Assembly (NCBI GenBank): GCA_963971425.1
Contig: OZ020518.1
Coordinates: 9,403,989-9,467,988, forward strand
Length of the DNA: 64,000 nucleotides
Reading direction: 5' to 3'
Origin: Bryoerythrophyllum caledonicum
Lineage: Eukaryota > Streptophyta > Bryopsida > Pottiales > Pottiaceae
The position numbers were made by a program, and so were the translations under genes. The notes beneath the pieces were generated by a model. It was not told the DNA's origin. It made no database searches and saw only the letters and a list, made by a program, of their open reading frames with translations. Below are positions 1 through 12,881 of this stretch, one piece after another (the first letter of the stretch is position 1; each line of letters opens with the position of its first letter).

Positions 1-3000
1 TGTTTTCCCACTAAGGTCTTGGTAATGTCTTCCTATAGTAAAAATTTCAAAGAAGAATGTTGGAAATTGACACCATAGGAACCTGACCGAACTTTCAAAA
101 AGCCCTTTTTGGACATTTGGTACCTTAGGGGTTAACCCCTAAGGTACCAAGGTAGTTTTACACCAAAAACACTTCAAAATTAATGGATTCTAGTGCAATG
201 AACAAAGAAGGTAACAAAAACTTTTATTTTTAGTTTTGACCGTAGGATCTCAATAAAAGCTTATTAAGTAATACATGTACCAAATTTCATAAACTTTGAC
301 CGCATGGATTAAAAGATTATAGTATTTGAAGTCAAGAAAATGGTTCATTTTCTTCCCTGCGTTTAGTGGATCAGCAGACTTTGACTTCAGTTGGTGTCAA
401 AAAATTTCACTATACAAGGTCTAAATCTATTACCATCTTGTTAAGCATGATGTTAGCTCCTTACACACCATTTTTTAGAGGTAGAGACCGGGTGTAGCAT
501 ATTCAAAACAAGTGTGCAAGGAGTGGAGGCTCGAAATTTGTTATTTCACACTTTATTTTTTTTTGAACTTAATGTGTTTTGATTGATAATCCAAATGGTT
601 AATATGAAGGTTTACATTACATATTGATGTGGAAAAAACAAAAAGTGAAAAATATGAAGATCTCTAGGTTTTATGTGGAAAAGAAGAAGTTTTTTTGGTA
701 CCTTGCCCGACAATGAGTGACAATGTGTGAAAATGTTTGACTTGGGTTGGTATGCTATTTTTCATTAAAGACAAGAACTTTTCTTTGACAATCTGAAGGG
801 AAATAATATTACTTGCAAGTACTGAAAATCTCACTTTCAATAGAGTGTCCTAGCAAAAGTTTTTGGAGGTGCCCGATGTGCCCGCCCTCCCCATTTGAAA
901 TTAAAAACCCTATAACTTTTTCATCAAATGTCCAATTTAGGAAAAAGTTGTTTTCCCACTAAGGTCTTGGTAATGTCTTCCTATAGTAAAAATTTCAAAG
1001 AAGAATGTTGGAAATTGACACCATAGGAACCTGACCGAACTTTCAAAAAGCCCTTTTTGGACATTTGGTACCTTAGGGGTTAACCCCTAAGGTACCAAGG
1101 TAGTTTTACACCAAAAACACTTCAAAATTAATGGATTCTAGTGCAATGAACAAAGAAGGTAACAAAAACTTTTATTTTTAGTTTTGACCGTAGGATCTCA
1201 ATAAAAGCTTATTAAGTAATACATGTACCAAATTTCATAAACTTTGACCGCATGGATTAAAAGATTATAGTATTTGAAGTCAAGAAAATGGTTCATTTTC
1301 TTCCCTGCGTTTAGTGGATCAGCAGACTTTGACTTCAGTTGGTGTCAAAAAATTTCACTATACAAGGTCTAAATCTATTACCATCTTGTTAAGCATGATG
1401 TTAGCTCCTTACACACCATTTTTTAGAGGTAGAGACCGGGTGTAGCATATTCAAAACAAGTGTGCAAGGAGTGGAGGCTCGAAATTTGTTATTTCACACT
1501 TTATTTTTTTTTGAACTTAATGTGTTTTGATTGATAATCCAAATGGTTAATATGAAGGTTTACATTACATATTGATGTGGAAAAAACAAAAAGTGAAAAA
1601 TATGAAGATCTCTAGGTTTTATGTGGAAAAGAAGAAGTTTTTTTGGTACCTTGCCCGACAATGAGTGACAATGTGTGAAAATGTTTGACTTGGGTTGGTA
1701 TGCTATTTTTCATTAAAGACAAGAACTTTTCTTTGACAATCTGAAGGGAAATAATATTACTTGCAAGTACTGAAAATCTCACTTTCAATAGAGTGTCCTA
1801 GCAAAAGTTTTTGGAGGTGCCCGATGTGCCCGCCCTCCCCATTTGAAATTAAAAACCCTATAACTTTTTCATCAAATGTCCAATTTAGGAAAAAGTTGTT
1901 TTCCCACTAAGGTCTTGGTAATGTCTTCCTATAGTAAAAATTTCAAAGAAGAATGTTGGAAATTGACACCATAGGAACCTGACCGAACTTTCAAAAAGCC
2001 CTTTTTGGACATTTGGTACCTTAGGGGTTAACCCCTAAGGTACCAAGGTAGTTTTACACCAAAAACACTTCAAAATTAATGGATTCTAGTGCAATGAACA
2101 AAGAAGGTAACAAAAACTTTTATTTTTAGTTTTGACCGTAGGATCTCAATAAAAGCTTATTAAGTAATACATGTACCAAATTTCATAAACTTTGACCGCA
2201 TGGATTAAAAGATTATAGTATTTGAAGTCAAGAAAATGGTTCATTTTCTTCCCTGCGTTTAGTGGATCAGCAGACTTTGACTTCAGTTGGTGTCAAAAAA
2301 TTTCACTATACAAGGTCTAAATCTATTACCATCTTGTTAAGCATGATGTTAGCTCCTTACACACCATTTTTTAGAGGTAGAGACCGGGTGTAGCATATTC
2401 AAAACAAGTGTGCAAGGAGTGGAGGCTCGAAATTTGTTATTTCACACTTTATTTTTTTTTGAACTTAATGTGTTTTGATTGATAATCCAAATGGTTAATA
2501 TGAAGGTTTACATTACATATTGATGTGGAAAAAACAAAAAGTGAAAAATATGAAGATCTCTAGGTTTTATGTGGAAAAGAAGAAGTTTTTTTGGTACCTT
2601 GCCCGACAATGAGTGACAATGTGTGAAAATGTTTGACTTGGGTTGGTATGCTATTTTTCATTAAAGACAAGAACTTTTCTTTGACAATCTGAAGGGAAAT
2701 AATATTACTTGCAAGTACTGAAAATCTCACTTTCAATAGAGTGTCCTAGCAAAAGTTTTTGGAGGTGCCCGATGTGCCCGCCCTCCCCATTTGAAATTAA
2801 AAACCCTATAACTTTTTCATCAAATGTCCAATTTAGGAAAAAGTTGTTTTCCCACTAAGGTCTTGGTAATGTCTTCCTATAGTAAAAATTTCAAAGAAGA
2901 ATGTTGGAAATTGACACCATAGGAACCTGACCGAACTTTCAAAAAGCCCTTTTTGGACATTTGGTACCTTAGGGGTTAACCCCTAAGGTACCAAGGTAGT

Positions 3001-6000
3001 TTTACACCAAAAACACTTCAAAATTAATGGATTCTAGTGCAATGAACAAAGAAGGTAACAAAAACTTTTATTTTTAGTTTTGACCGTAGGATCTCAATAA
3101 AAGCTTATTAAGTAATACATGTACCAAATTTCATAAACTTTGACCGCATGGATTAAAAGATTATAGTATTTGAAGTCAAGAAAATGGTTCATTTTCTTCC
3201 CTGCGTTTAGTGGATCAGCAGACTTTGACTTCAGTTGGTGTCAAAAAATTTCACTATACAAGGTCTAAATCTATTACCATCTTGTTAAGCATGATGTTAG
3301 CTCCTTACACACCATTTTTTAGAGGTAGAGACCGGGTGTAGCATATTCAAAACAAGTGTGCAAGGAGTGGAGGCTCGAAATTTGTTATTTCACACTTTAT
3401 TTTTTTTTGAACTTAATGTGTTTTGATTGATAATCCAAATGGTTAATATGAAGGTTTACATTACATATTGATGTGGAAAAAACAAAAAGTGAAAAATATG
3501 AAGATCTCTAGGTTTTATGTGGAAAAGAAGAAGTTTTTTTGGTACCTTGCCCGACAATGAGTGACAATGTGTGAAAATGTTTGACTTGGGTTGGTATGCT
3601 ATTTTTCATTAAAGACAAGAACTTTTCTTTGACAATCTGAAGGGAAATAATATTACTTGCAAGTACTGAAAATCTCACTTTCAATAGAGTGTCCTAGCAA
3701 AAGTTTTTGGAGGTGCCCGATGTGCCCGCCCTCCCCATTTGAAATTAAAAACCCTATAACTTTTTCATCAAATGTCCAATTTAGGAAAAAGTTGTTTTCC
3801 CACTAAGGTCTTGGTAATGTCTTCCTATAGTAAAAATTTCAAAGAAGAATGTTGGAAATTGACACCATAGGAACCTGACCGAACTTTCAAAAAGCCCTTT
3901 TTGGACATTTGGTACCTTAGGGGTTAACCCCTAAGGTACCAAGGTAGTTTTACACCAAAAACACTTCAAAATTAATGGATTCTAGTGCAATGAACAAAGA
4001 AGGTAACAAAAACTTTTATTTTTAGTTTTGACCGTAGGATCTCAATAAAAGCTTATTAAGTAATACATGTACCAAATTTCATAAACTTTGACCGCATGGA
4101 TTAAAAGATTATAGTATTTGAAGTCAAGAAAATGGTTCATTTTCTTCCCTGCGTTTAGTGGATCAGCAGACTTTGACTTCAGTTGGTGTCAAAAAATTTC
4201 ACTATACAAGGTCTAAATCTATTACCATCTTGTTAAGCATGATGTTAGCTCCTTACACACCATTTTTTAGAGGTAGAGACCGGGTGTAGCATATTCAAAA
4301 CAAGTGTGCAAGGAGTGGAGGCTCGAAATTTGTTATTTCACACTTTATTTTTTTTTGAACTTAATGTGTTTTGATTGATAATCCAAATGGTTAATATGAA
4401 GGTTTACATTACATATTGATGTGGAAAAAACAAAAAGTGAAAAATATGAAGATCTCTAGGTTTTATGTGGAAAAGAAGAAGTTTTTTTGGTACCTTGCCC
4501 GACAATGAGTGACAATGTGTGAAAATGTTTGACTTGGGTTGGTATGCTATTTTTCATTAAAGACAAGAACTTTTCTTTGACAATCTGAAGGGAAATAATA
4601 TTACTTGCAAGTACTGAAAATCTCACTTTCAATAGAGTGTCCTAGCAAAAGTTTTTGGAGGTGCCCGATGTGCCCGCCCTCCCCATTTGAAATTAAAAAC
4701 CCTATAACTTTTTCATCAAATGTCCAATTTAGGAAAAAGTTGTTTTCCCACTAAGGTCTTGGTAATGTCTTCCTATAGTAAAAATTTCAAAGAAGAATGT
4801 TGGAAATTGACACCATAGGAACCTGACCGAACTTTCAAAAAGCCCTTTTTGGACATTTGGTACCTTAGGGGTTAACCCCTAAGGTACCAAGGTAGTTTTA
4901 CACCAAAAACACTTCAAAATTAATGGATTCTAGTGCAATGAACAAAGAAGGTAACAAAAACTTTTATTTTTAGTTTTGACCGTAGGATCTCAATAAAAGC
5001 TTATTAAGTAATACATGTACCAAATTTCATAAACTTTGACCGCATGGATTAAAAGATTATAGTATTTGAAGTCAAGAAAATGGTTCATTTTCTTCCCTGC
5101 GTTTAGTGGATCAGCAGACTTTGACTTCAGTTGGTGTCAAAAAATTTCACTATACAAGGTCTAAATCTATTACCATCTTGTTAAGCATGATGTTAGCTCC
5201 TTACACACCATTTTTTAGAGGTAGAGACCGGGTGTAGCATATTCAAAACAAGTGTGCAAGGAGTGGAGGCTCGAAATTTGTTATTTCACACTTTATTTTT
5301 TTTTGAACTTAATGTGTTTTGATTGATAATCCAAATGGTTAATATGAAGGTTTACATTACATATTGATGTGGAAAAAACAAAAAGTGAAAAATATGAAGA
5401 TCTCTAGGTTTTATGTGGAAAAGAAGAAGTTTTTTTGGTACCTTGCCCGACAATGAGTGACAATGTGTGAAAATGTTTGACTTGGGTTGGTATGCTATTT
5501 TTCATTAAAGACAAGAACTTTTCTTTGACAATCTGAAGGGAAATAATATTACTTGCAAGTACTGAAAATCTCACTTTCAATAGAGTGTCCTAGCAAAAGT
5601 TTTTGGAGGTGCCCGATGTGCCCGCCCTCCCCATTTGAAATTAAAAACCCTATAACTTTTTCATCAAATGTCCAATTTAGGAAAAAGTTGTTTTCCCACT
5701 AAGGTCTTGGTAATGTCTTCCTATAGTAAAAATTTCAAAGAAGAATGTTGGAAATTGACACCATAGGAACCTGACCGAACTTTCAAAAAGCCCTTTTTGG
5801 ACATTTGGTACCTTAGGGGTTAACCCCTAAGGTACCAAGGTAGTTTTACACCAAAAACACTTCAAAATTAATGGATTCTAGTGCAATGAACAAAGAAGGT
5901 AACAAAAACTTTTATTTTTAGTTTTGACCGTAGGATCTCAATAAAAGCTTATTAAGTAATACATGTACCAAATTTCATAAACTTTGACCGCATGGATTAA

Positions 6001-8667
6001 AAGATTATAGTATTTGAAGTCAAGAAAATGGTTCATTTTCTTCCCTGCGTTTAGTGGATCAGCAGACTTTGACTTCAGTTGGTGTCAAAAAATTTCACTA
6101 TACAAGGTCTAAATCTATTACCATCTTGTTAAGCATGATGTTAGCTCCTTACACACCATTTTTTAGAGGTAGAGACCGGGTGTAGCATATTCAAAACAAG
6201 TGTGCAAGGAGTGGAGGCTCGAAATTTGTTATTTCACACTTTATTTTTTTTTGAACTTAATGTGTTTTGATTGATAATCCAAATGGTTAATATGAAGGTT
6301 TACATTACATATTGATGTGGAAAAAACAAAAAGTGAAAAATATGAAGATCTCTAGGTTTTATGTGGAAAAGAAGAAGTTTTTTTGGTACCTTGCCCGACA
6401 ATGAGTGACAATGTGTGAAAATGTTTGACTTGGGTTGGTATGCTATTTTTCATTAAAGACAAGAACTTTTCTTTGACAATCTGAAGGGAAATAATATTAC
6501 TTGCAAGTACTGAAAATCTCACTTTCAATAGAGTGTCCTAGCAAAAGTTTTTGGAGGTGCCCGATGTGCCCGCCCTCCCCATTTGAAATTAAAAACCCTA
6601 TAACTTTTTCATCAAATGTCCAATTTAGGAAAAAGTTGTTTTCCCACTAAGGTCTTGGTAATGTCTTCCTATAGTAAAAATTTCAAAGAAGAATGTTGGA
6701 AATTGACACCATAGGAACCTGACCGAACTTTCAAAAAGCCCTTTTTGGACATTTGGTACCTTAGGGGTTAACCCCTAAGGTACCAAGGTAGTTTTACACC
6801 AAAAACACTTCAAAATTAATGGATTCTAGTGCAATGAACAAAGAAGGTAACAAAAACTTTTATTTTTAGTTTTGACCGTAGGATCTCAATAAAAGCTTAT
6901 TAAGTAATACATGTACCAAATTTCATAAACTTTGACCGCATGGATTAAAAGATTATAGTATTTGAAGTCAAGAAAATGGTTCATTTTCTTCCCTGCGTTT
7001 AGTGGATCAGCAGACTTTGACTTCAGTTGGTGTCAAAAAATTTCACTATACAAGGTCTAAATCTATTACCATCTTGTTAAGCATGATGTTAGCTCCTTAC
7101 ACACCATTTTTTAGAGGTAGAGACCGGGTGTAGCATATTCAAAACAAGTGTGCAAGGAGTGGAGGCTCGAAATTTGTTATTTCACACTTTATTTTTTTTT
7201 GAACTTAATGTGTTTTGATTGATAATCCAAATGGTTAATATGAAGGTTTACATTACATATTGATGTGGAAAAAACAAAAAGTGAAAAATATGAAGATCTC
7301 TAGGTTTTATGTGGAAAAGAAGAAGTTTTTTTGGTACCTTGCCCGACAATGAGTGACAATGTGTGAAAATGTTTGACTTGGGTTGGTATGCTATTTTTCA
7401 TTAAAGACAAGAACTTTTCTTTGACAATCTGAAGGGAAATAATATTACTTGCAAGTACTGAAAATCTCACTTTCAATAGAGTGTCCTAGCAAAAGTTTTT
7501 GGAGGTGCCCGATGTGCCCGCCCTCCCCATTTGAAATTAAAAACCCTATAACTTTTTCATCAAATGTCCAATTTAGGAAAAAGTTGTTTTCCCACTAAGG
7601 TCTTGGTAATGTCTTCCTATAGTAAAAATTTCAAAGAAGAATGTTGGAAATTGACACCATAGGAACCTGACCGAACTTTCAAAAAGCCCTTTTTGGACAT
7701 TTGGTACCTTAGGGGTTAACCCCTAAGGTACCAAGGTAGTTTTACACCAAAAACACTTCAAAATTAATGGATTCTAGTGCAATGAACAAAGAAGGTAACA
7801 AAAACTTTTATTTTTAGTTTTGACCGTAGGATCTCAATAAAAGCTTATTAAGTAATACATGTACCAAATTTCATAAACTTTGACCGCATGGATTAAAAGA
7901 TTATAGTATTTGAAGTCAAGAAAATGGTTCATTTTCTTCCCTGCGTTTAGTGGATCAGCAGACTTTGACTTCAGTTGGTGTCAAAAAATTTCACTATACA
8001 AGGTCTAAATCTATTACCATCTTGTTAAGCATGATGTTAGCTCCTTACACACCATTTTTTAGAGGTAGAGACCGGGTGTAGCATATTCAAAACAAGTGTG
8101 CAAGGAGTGGAGGCTCGAAATTTGTTATTTCACACTTTATTTTTTTTTGAACTTAATGTGTTTTGATTGATAATCCAAATGGTTAATATGAAGGTTTACA
8201 TTACATATTGATGTGGAAAAAACAAAAAGTGAAAAATATGAAGATCTCTAGGTTTTATGTGGAAAAGAAGAAGTTTTTTTGGTACCTTGCCCGACAATGA
8301 GTGACAATGTGTGAAAATGTTTGACTTGGGTTGGTATGCTATTTTTCATTAAAGACAAGAACTTTTCTTTGACAATCTGAAGGGAAATAATATTACTTGC
8401 AAGTACTGAAAATCTCACTTTCAATAGAGTGTCCTAGCAAAAGTTTTTGGAGGTGCCCGATGTGCCCGCCCTCCCCATTTGAAATTAAAAACCCTATAAC
8501 TTTTTCATCAAATGTCCAATTTAGGAAAAAGTTGTTTTCCCACTAAGGTCTTGGTAATGTCTTCCTATAGTAAAAATTTCAAAGAAGAATGTTGGAAATT
8601 GACACCATAGGAACCTGACCGAACTTTCAAAAAGCCCTTTTTGTACACTTGGTACCTTAGGGGTTAA
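1..8667 (+). repeat. 948-bp satellite array, nine full units plus a partial one
   Basis: A 948-bp unit repeats head to tail. Unit starts fall at 1, 949, 1897 and so on to 8533, and I found no difference between full copies by eye, so the array is recent or actively homogenised. The unit is AT-rich with no long ORF. If phased on the TTAA at 132-135, each unit is a 944-bp element with 15-bp perfect terminal inverted repeats (CCCCTAAGGTACCAA) that shares one TTAA with its neighbour. The array stops exactly at a TTAA (8664-8667). In the last partial unit, bases around 8644-8648 (TGTACACTTGG) differ from the internal units and match dispersed copies. The left end is outside the window, so the true copy number is unknown. 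Confidence 0.97.
117..150. repeat. 34-bp perfect palindrome at each satellite junction (first of nine)
   Basis: TTGGTACCTTAGGGG, then TTAA, then the exact inverse CCCCTAAGGTACCAA. It recurs every 948 bp at 1065, 2013, 2961, 3909, 4857, 5805, 6753 and 7701. At 8649-8667 only the left arm and TTAA remain. I read it as two abutting terminal inverted repeats sharing one target-site TTAA. As DNA or RNA it can form a 15-bp stem. Confidence 0.95.
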
Positions 8668-8758
8668 GGTAGAAGGGGTAGGAGCTTTGTAAGAATATAA
8701 CTTTTTCTCTCAGTGGACCTGACAAAAGAGGATATGCCAAAACAAAGAATGACCACGT
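8668..8758 (+). repeat. Flank duplicated after two TTAA elements (partner 9988-10077)
   Basis: About 90 bp beginning GGTAGAAGGGG directly follow the TTAA that ends the array. They recur almost unchanged directly after the TTGA that ends the single copy at 9087-9983. The same right-hand flank after two related elements means a segment of element plus flank was duplicated here. The 8713-8895 stretch is open, but its protein resembles nothing I know and I do not call it a gene. Confidence 0.8.
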
Positions 8759-9086
8759 TGTTCATGTTTGAACATAAAGATTGGCCACATCGCTTGTACG
8801 AATCTAACTTTAAAATAAATCTAATAGAGTGCTCTCATTGGCTGTTAAAAAATATCTATCACCGGCATCTTCACACAATTGGTGCATTTATATAAAAAAA
8901 AATGCATGACTCTGCAGCAATGGTCGAGTCTGGAAATGAGCAAAAGGTCTAGGCAGAAGTGAGTTTTGTTTCTTCCTCAACTGCCTCTTCCATTGTGCAC
9001 CAAGGACCAAGATATTTTTGGAAGACATCTTGTGGTCATTCTCGAGTGCAAAAAGAGTGGATGTAAATTAGTCTATTAACCCTTAA

Positions 9087-9983
9087 CCCCTAAATTCCTG
9101 TGACAATTTCACACCAAAAACACTTCAAAACTGTTGGTTTCAGTGCGATGAGTAAGGAATAAACGTAAAACTTTTATTTCTATTTTTAACTGTAGGATCT
9201 CAATTGAAATTATGAAATAACATACTCACAAAATTTCATACATTTTGACCGTACGGATGGTAAGATTATAGTGTTTGAAGTAGAGAGAAGGGCTCATTTT
9301 CTTCAGTGCGTTTAGTGGATCATAAGACTTTGGCTTTACTTGATGTCAAATATTTGCACTACACAAGGTCTAAATTAATTTCCATCATGTTAAGGATGGT
9401 ACTAGTTCCTTGTACACCAATTTATAGAGGTAGAGAAGGGGTGTAGCATATTCAAAGCAAGGAGAGGAGGTTCAAAACCTGTCAATCCAAGTTTTTTTTG
9501 TTTGTGAGCTTAATATGTTTTAGAATGATAATCCAAACTGCCAATAAGAAACTTCTCACCACATTTTGTTGAGGAAAAACTAAAAAGTGAAAAATATTTT
9601 GATCTCTAGGTTTTACGTAGAAAAGATGAATTTTTTTCCCCGCTTGCCCAAAATGTGTAAAAATGTTTGACTAGAGTTAAAATGTTTTTTTACACTAAAG
9701 ACAAGATTTTTTAACATCTTCAAAGAAAGTAATATTCTCTACATGCATGGAAAATCTCAATATCAATAGAGACTTCTAGCAAAATTTTGGAGCTGCTAGG
9801 AGTCTCCAAATATAACTTTGAGTGGTACTAACTTTCAAACCATGAATCCAAACGAAATAATAAAAATATCTCCATGGAGCTCATATCAGGGACAATCTAG
9901 TAAAAGAGTTTTTTTTAAAATAAAAAATAATTTAAGGAACTTGCCCAAAATCCAAAACGTGCGCCTCACGTACACTTTAGGGG
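9087..9983 (+). mobile_element. Single diverged copy of the 948-bp TTAA element
   Basis: The left end is TTAA-CCCCTAAATTCC (TTAA at 9083-9086). The right end is CTTTAGGGG-TTGA (9984-9987). The interior aligns with the satellite unit along its length in the same order, for example the blocks around the phrases 'gtaggatctcaat', 'tttgaccgtacgg' and 'gtgtagcatattcaaa', with many substitutions and small indels. No transposase is encoded, so it is a non-autonomous, MITE-like element. It is likely an older relative of the sequence that founded the array. Confidence 0.8.
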
Positions 9984-10077
9984 TTGAGGTAGAAGGGTAG
10001 GAGATTTGTAAGAATATAACTTTTTCTCTCAGTGGACCTAACAAAAGAGGATATGCCATAACAAAGAATGACCACCA

Positions 10078-10985
10078 ACCTTAATTTTTCGTCGATCTGG
10101 AGGCAAATTGCAAATTTTTTCTTCAAAAAGGAGTATTCCTGGAAAAAAGTGGAAAATTTATGATTTCATGTCGCCAAAACTTCATTGATGGCCATTTCTA
10201 TATCGCCATATTGCCTCTAATGAACAACTAGGACTCCATCCTATCACCAAAAAGATGTACAATTCTATATTTATGGAGATGAATTCTCAAAAATGGATAT
10301 TTATGGAGAAAATTTGATTTTGTATGGTTTTAGGAAAAAGCCAGAAGTACTACAGCTCTCTAGCCCCTGTAGCCACTGAGGCTATCTCATTAAAATGAAA
10401 AAATAAGGGCTGCTTGAGACTAAAGTTATTGATCTTGTAGCACACAGTCACACAATCATAGTGAAAATGTCACATGCCTCCAAAACATTACTCAAATGAA
10501 TCAAGATAGTGTGAGATGACCATCAAGTATACCAAAATGTGGCAAACTATACTTGAGCTTTTTGCTATTATAAGAACTATACTACAATTTGCCCTTTTTA
10601 AATGCTGATGGTTGGGAGCGAGAAAAATCGTAACACATACAAAAAATAACACTGATCAAGTTTTAACCAATTTGTTCAACCAATTTTCATCCAAAACAAT
10701 CACTCTAAACCCTTAATTGCATTTCACCCGGTCAAATTTACTGCCTTGCATTATGTTTTAACCCGTAAACATCAATCGGGAACCTTTTATAAAGGAACGT
10801 ATTTAACTCTGTAGATTGCAGAAAAAGTACCCAAGTTCAGCAAGACTTGTACCTTCTAATTGAAAATTCTTGAATGAACATCTTTCATTTGGAGGCCATT
10901 TCAACTTCTCAACCTTATCATGTTCAAATACAACAATTATACATGTAGTATATAGTAGCCACCAACGGCACCTTATGACGTTTGA
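10078..10985. other. AT-rich spacer with nothing recognisable
   Basis: There is no ORF of note, no splice-supported exon and no repeat that I can identify beyond short A/T runs. The stretch separates two diverged TTAA-element copies. Confidence 0.6.
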
Positions 10986-12092
10986 CCCCTAAGAGCCCAA
11001 GTGTACGTGGGGCGTACGTTTCGGATTTTGAGCATGTACTTTTGAGTGGAAAAAATACTCCGATTCTTATGAAAATTTTATACTGCATTGTCCTTGATGA
11101 AATCTATATGGGGAATTTTTCAAATATGATTTTGGACTTCTGGTTCAAAAGTTATTAGCCTTCGAAGGTCAAAATGGGGAGTCTGGACTATAGGGGCAGC
11201 CATGTCAACCAATGCAATTTGAGGAGGAAAATTGGGCAGAATTTTGGGACTAAAAGGGCGAGGAAAGGAATCCAGACTTCCATGCACAAAGTCCAAGTGG
11301 AAAAAACTTTGAAAATTATAAAAAGAGTTATTAATTTAAAAAAAAATTAAAAACAAACAACCAACCGTTAGGTGGCCCGCCATCGTCCCGCGCTAGAAGC
11401 GGGCCCACCGAGATTTTTTTAAAGTTTTTTTTATTTTTAAATTTTCTCGTCCAGCTATGAGGGCTCTCAACAGTGGGACGAATTGGCCACCCAATTTCAA
11501 GCACTGCCATTTCCCATAATGCTTTATTTATTCCATATATTCATGAAAATTATGGATTTTACTAGTTTTTGTCGTTTCTTCTTCTTAAAATAATTAGAAG
11601 ATAAATTGATAGTTTCCACCATTGGGATTCTCAAATGCAACAACTTGTATGAAACAAACAATTTCATATCACTTATGTAGTAATTGTCATCATTATGTAC
11701 CCCCTTTCACTAAAGTATATATTTCTACATCTATTATCCCTCGAATTGACCTCAAATTTTTCACACAAATAGCTAACAACATATAAGTCATATTGGTAAA
11801 AGATTTGATCACATTTCAATGTAAAAACTAGAAGATATGCCTAGTCAAAGTAGGCCTACCATGCCGGGCAAGGGGGAAAAAATACTTTTCTTTGCACTTC
11901 AAATGCTATAATCTTCACATCCATGCGGTGGATTGCAACCAAATTTGTATAGTAAGTTCATATACATATCTATTTTTATATTATACAATTAAAAGTCTAA
12001 AATTAGACTTTATTGTTAGATTTCGTTGCCACTTATTGATGATGGCAGTTTTGGAGTGTTTCGTGAGGGAAAATGCCTTGGGCTTTCAGGGG
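10986..12092 (-). mobile_element. Diverged TTAA-element copy, minus orientation
   Basis: On the plus strand it opens TTGA-CCCCTAAGAGCC and closes CTTTCAGGGG-TTAA (12093-12096), the inverted ends expected of the 948-bp family. The stretch near 11890-11960 matches the reverse complement of the satellite block containing 'gaccgcatggatt...attatagtatttgaag'. It is about 1.1 kb, longer than the satellite unit, and heavily diverged. An inverted C/G-rich stretch at 11365-11450 has no counterpart in the satellite and may be an insertion. The short ORF at 11892-12146 overlaps its end and is probably meaningless. Confidence 0.6.
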
Positions 12093-12324
12093 TTAAGGGT
12101 TAAACCCTTGCACCTATCTGGGGGAGCTTTAGCTTGCATGGGGTAGGGCCCAAGAGCATTGATTGCCAAGTACTTCAATGGAGCAAAAAATTAAAAATAA
12201 GTTAAAAAAAATAAAGAAAAAAAAATGAAGTTTCTGATGCTCTCTTTCTTTCAGTTTTTAAATCTCATATTCGATCTTGTACCATATTCCTCTTGGTAAA
12301 TAGGGGAAGCAGTTTCAGCGATTT

Positions 12325-12559
12325 GACAGGACATCCCCCACTCTCAGACTTACTGGGTGGGGGACGAGGTGGTGGGGCCAAAACCTGGCCCCTATTTTGT
12401 TTTTGAATGAAGACCTAAATTTAGTCAAAGGGGACTTGTTTTTAAAAAAGCCAAAAAAAGCCTCTGACCCCCCCAAAATGGGAGGGCCAGAAAAATGAGC
12501 GCATGCAATTAAGACAGGGGCCCACCTCGGGTAAGTCCGAGCGTGGGGGATGTCCTGTC
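12325..12559. mobile_element. Small inverted-repeat element upstream of the P450
   Basis: A 29-bp arm at 12325-12353 (begins GACAGGACATCCCCCAC) is the reverse complement of 12531-12559 with two mismatches. Pairing continues inward around GAGGTGG/CCACCTC. The element is about 235 bp, has no coding capacity and ends 322 bp before the P450 start codon, so it could contribute promoter sequence or a hairpin transcript. I could not identify a clear target-site duplication. Confidence 0.7.
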
Positions 12560-12631
12560 CGCGCCAAGTTTCAGGAGAACTCTATTGATCTCATTGAAGC
12601 CTCGCCCCGGGTTCTACGTCAGGACAGTATC

Positions 12632-12695
12632 ACTGTGCTTCATCGGCTTTGCCAGCCGCAATTCCTGTGTTTCATCGGAGTAGCCAGCCGCAATT
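12632..12695 (+). repeat. Two tandem copies of a ~32-bp repeat in the P450 leader
   Basis: The phrase 'ctgtg(c/t)ttcatcgg...gccagccgcaatt' occurs twice in succession with a few differences. It lies 190-250 bp before the P450 ATG, in the probable promoter or 5' UTR. No TATA box or regulatory site could be assigned with confidence. Confidence 0.6.
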
Positions 12696-12881
12696 ACTGT
12701 GCTTCCATCTCCTTCGATCCTGGACTGCTCTAATTCCATAAATTGCATCTGTGATGAGTTTCAGGATTTTCCTCCGAGAGTGGTTGTAAATAACTCTACT
12801 TTGTTTGCTTTGATGTGCAGAGAGTTCGGGACTAGGTGATCTGCTTTGCTGTAACGGGCGATTTGAGGACGGGGTTGCGGG

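Noticed and set aside
1-8667. CRISPR-like array
   Set aside because: The whole 948-bp unit repeats with no variable spacers, and the genome is eukaryotic. It is a satellite.
12503-12733. 76-codon ORF upstream of the P450
   Set aside because: It starts inside the inverted-repeat element and runs through the short tandem repeat. No protein-like features.
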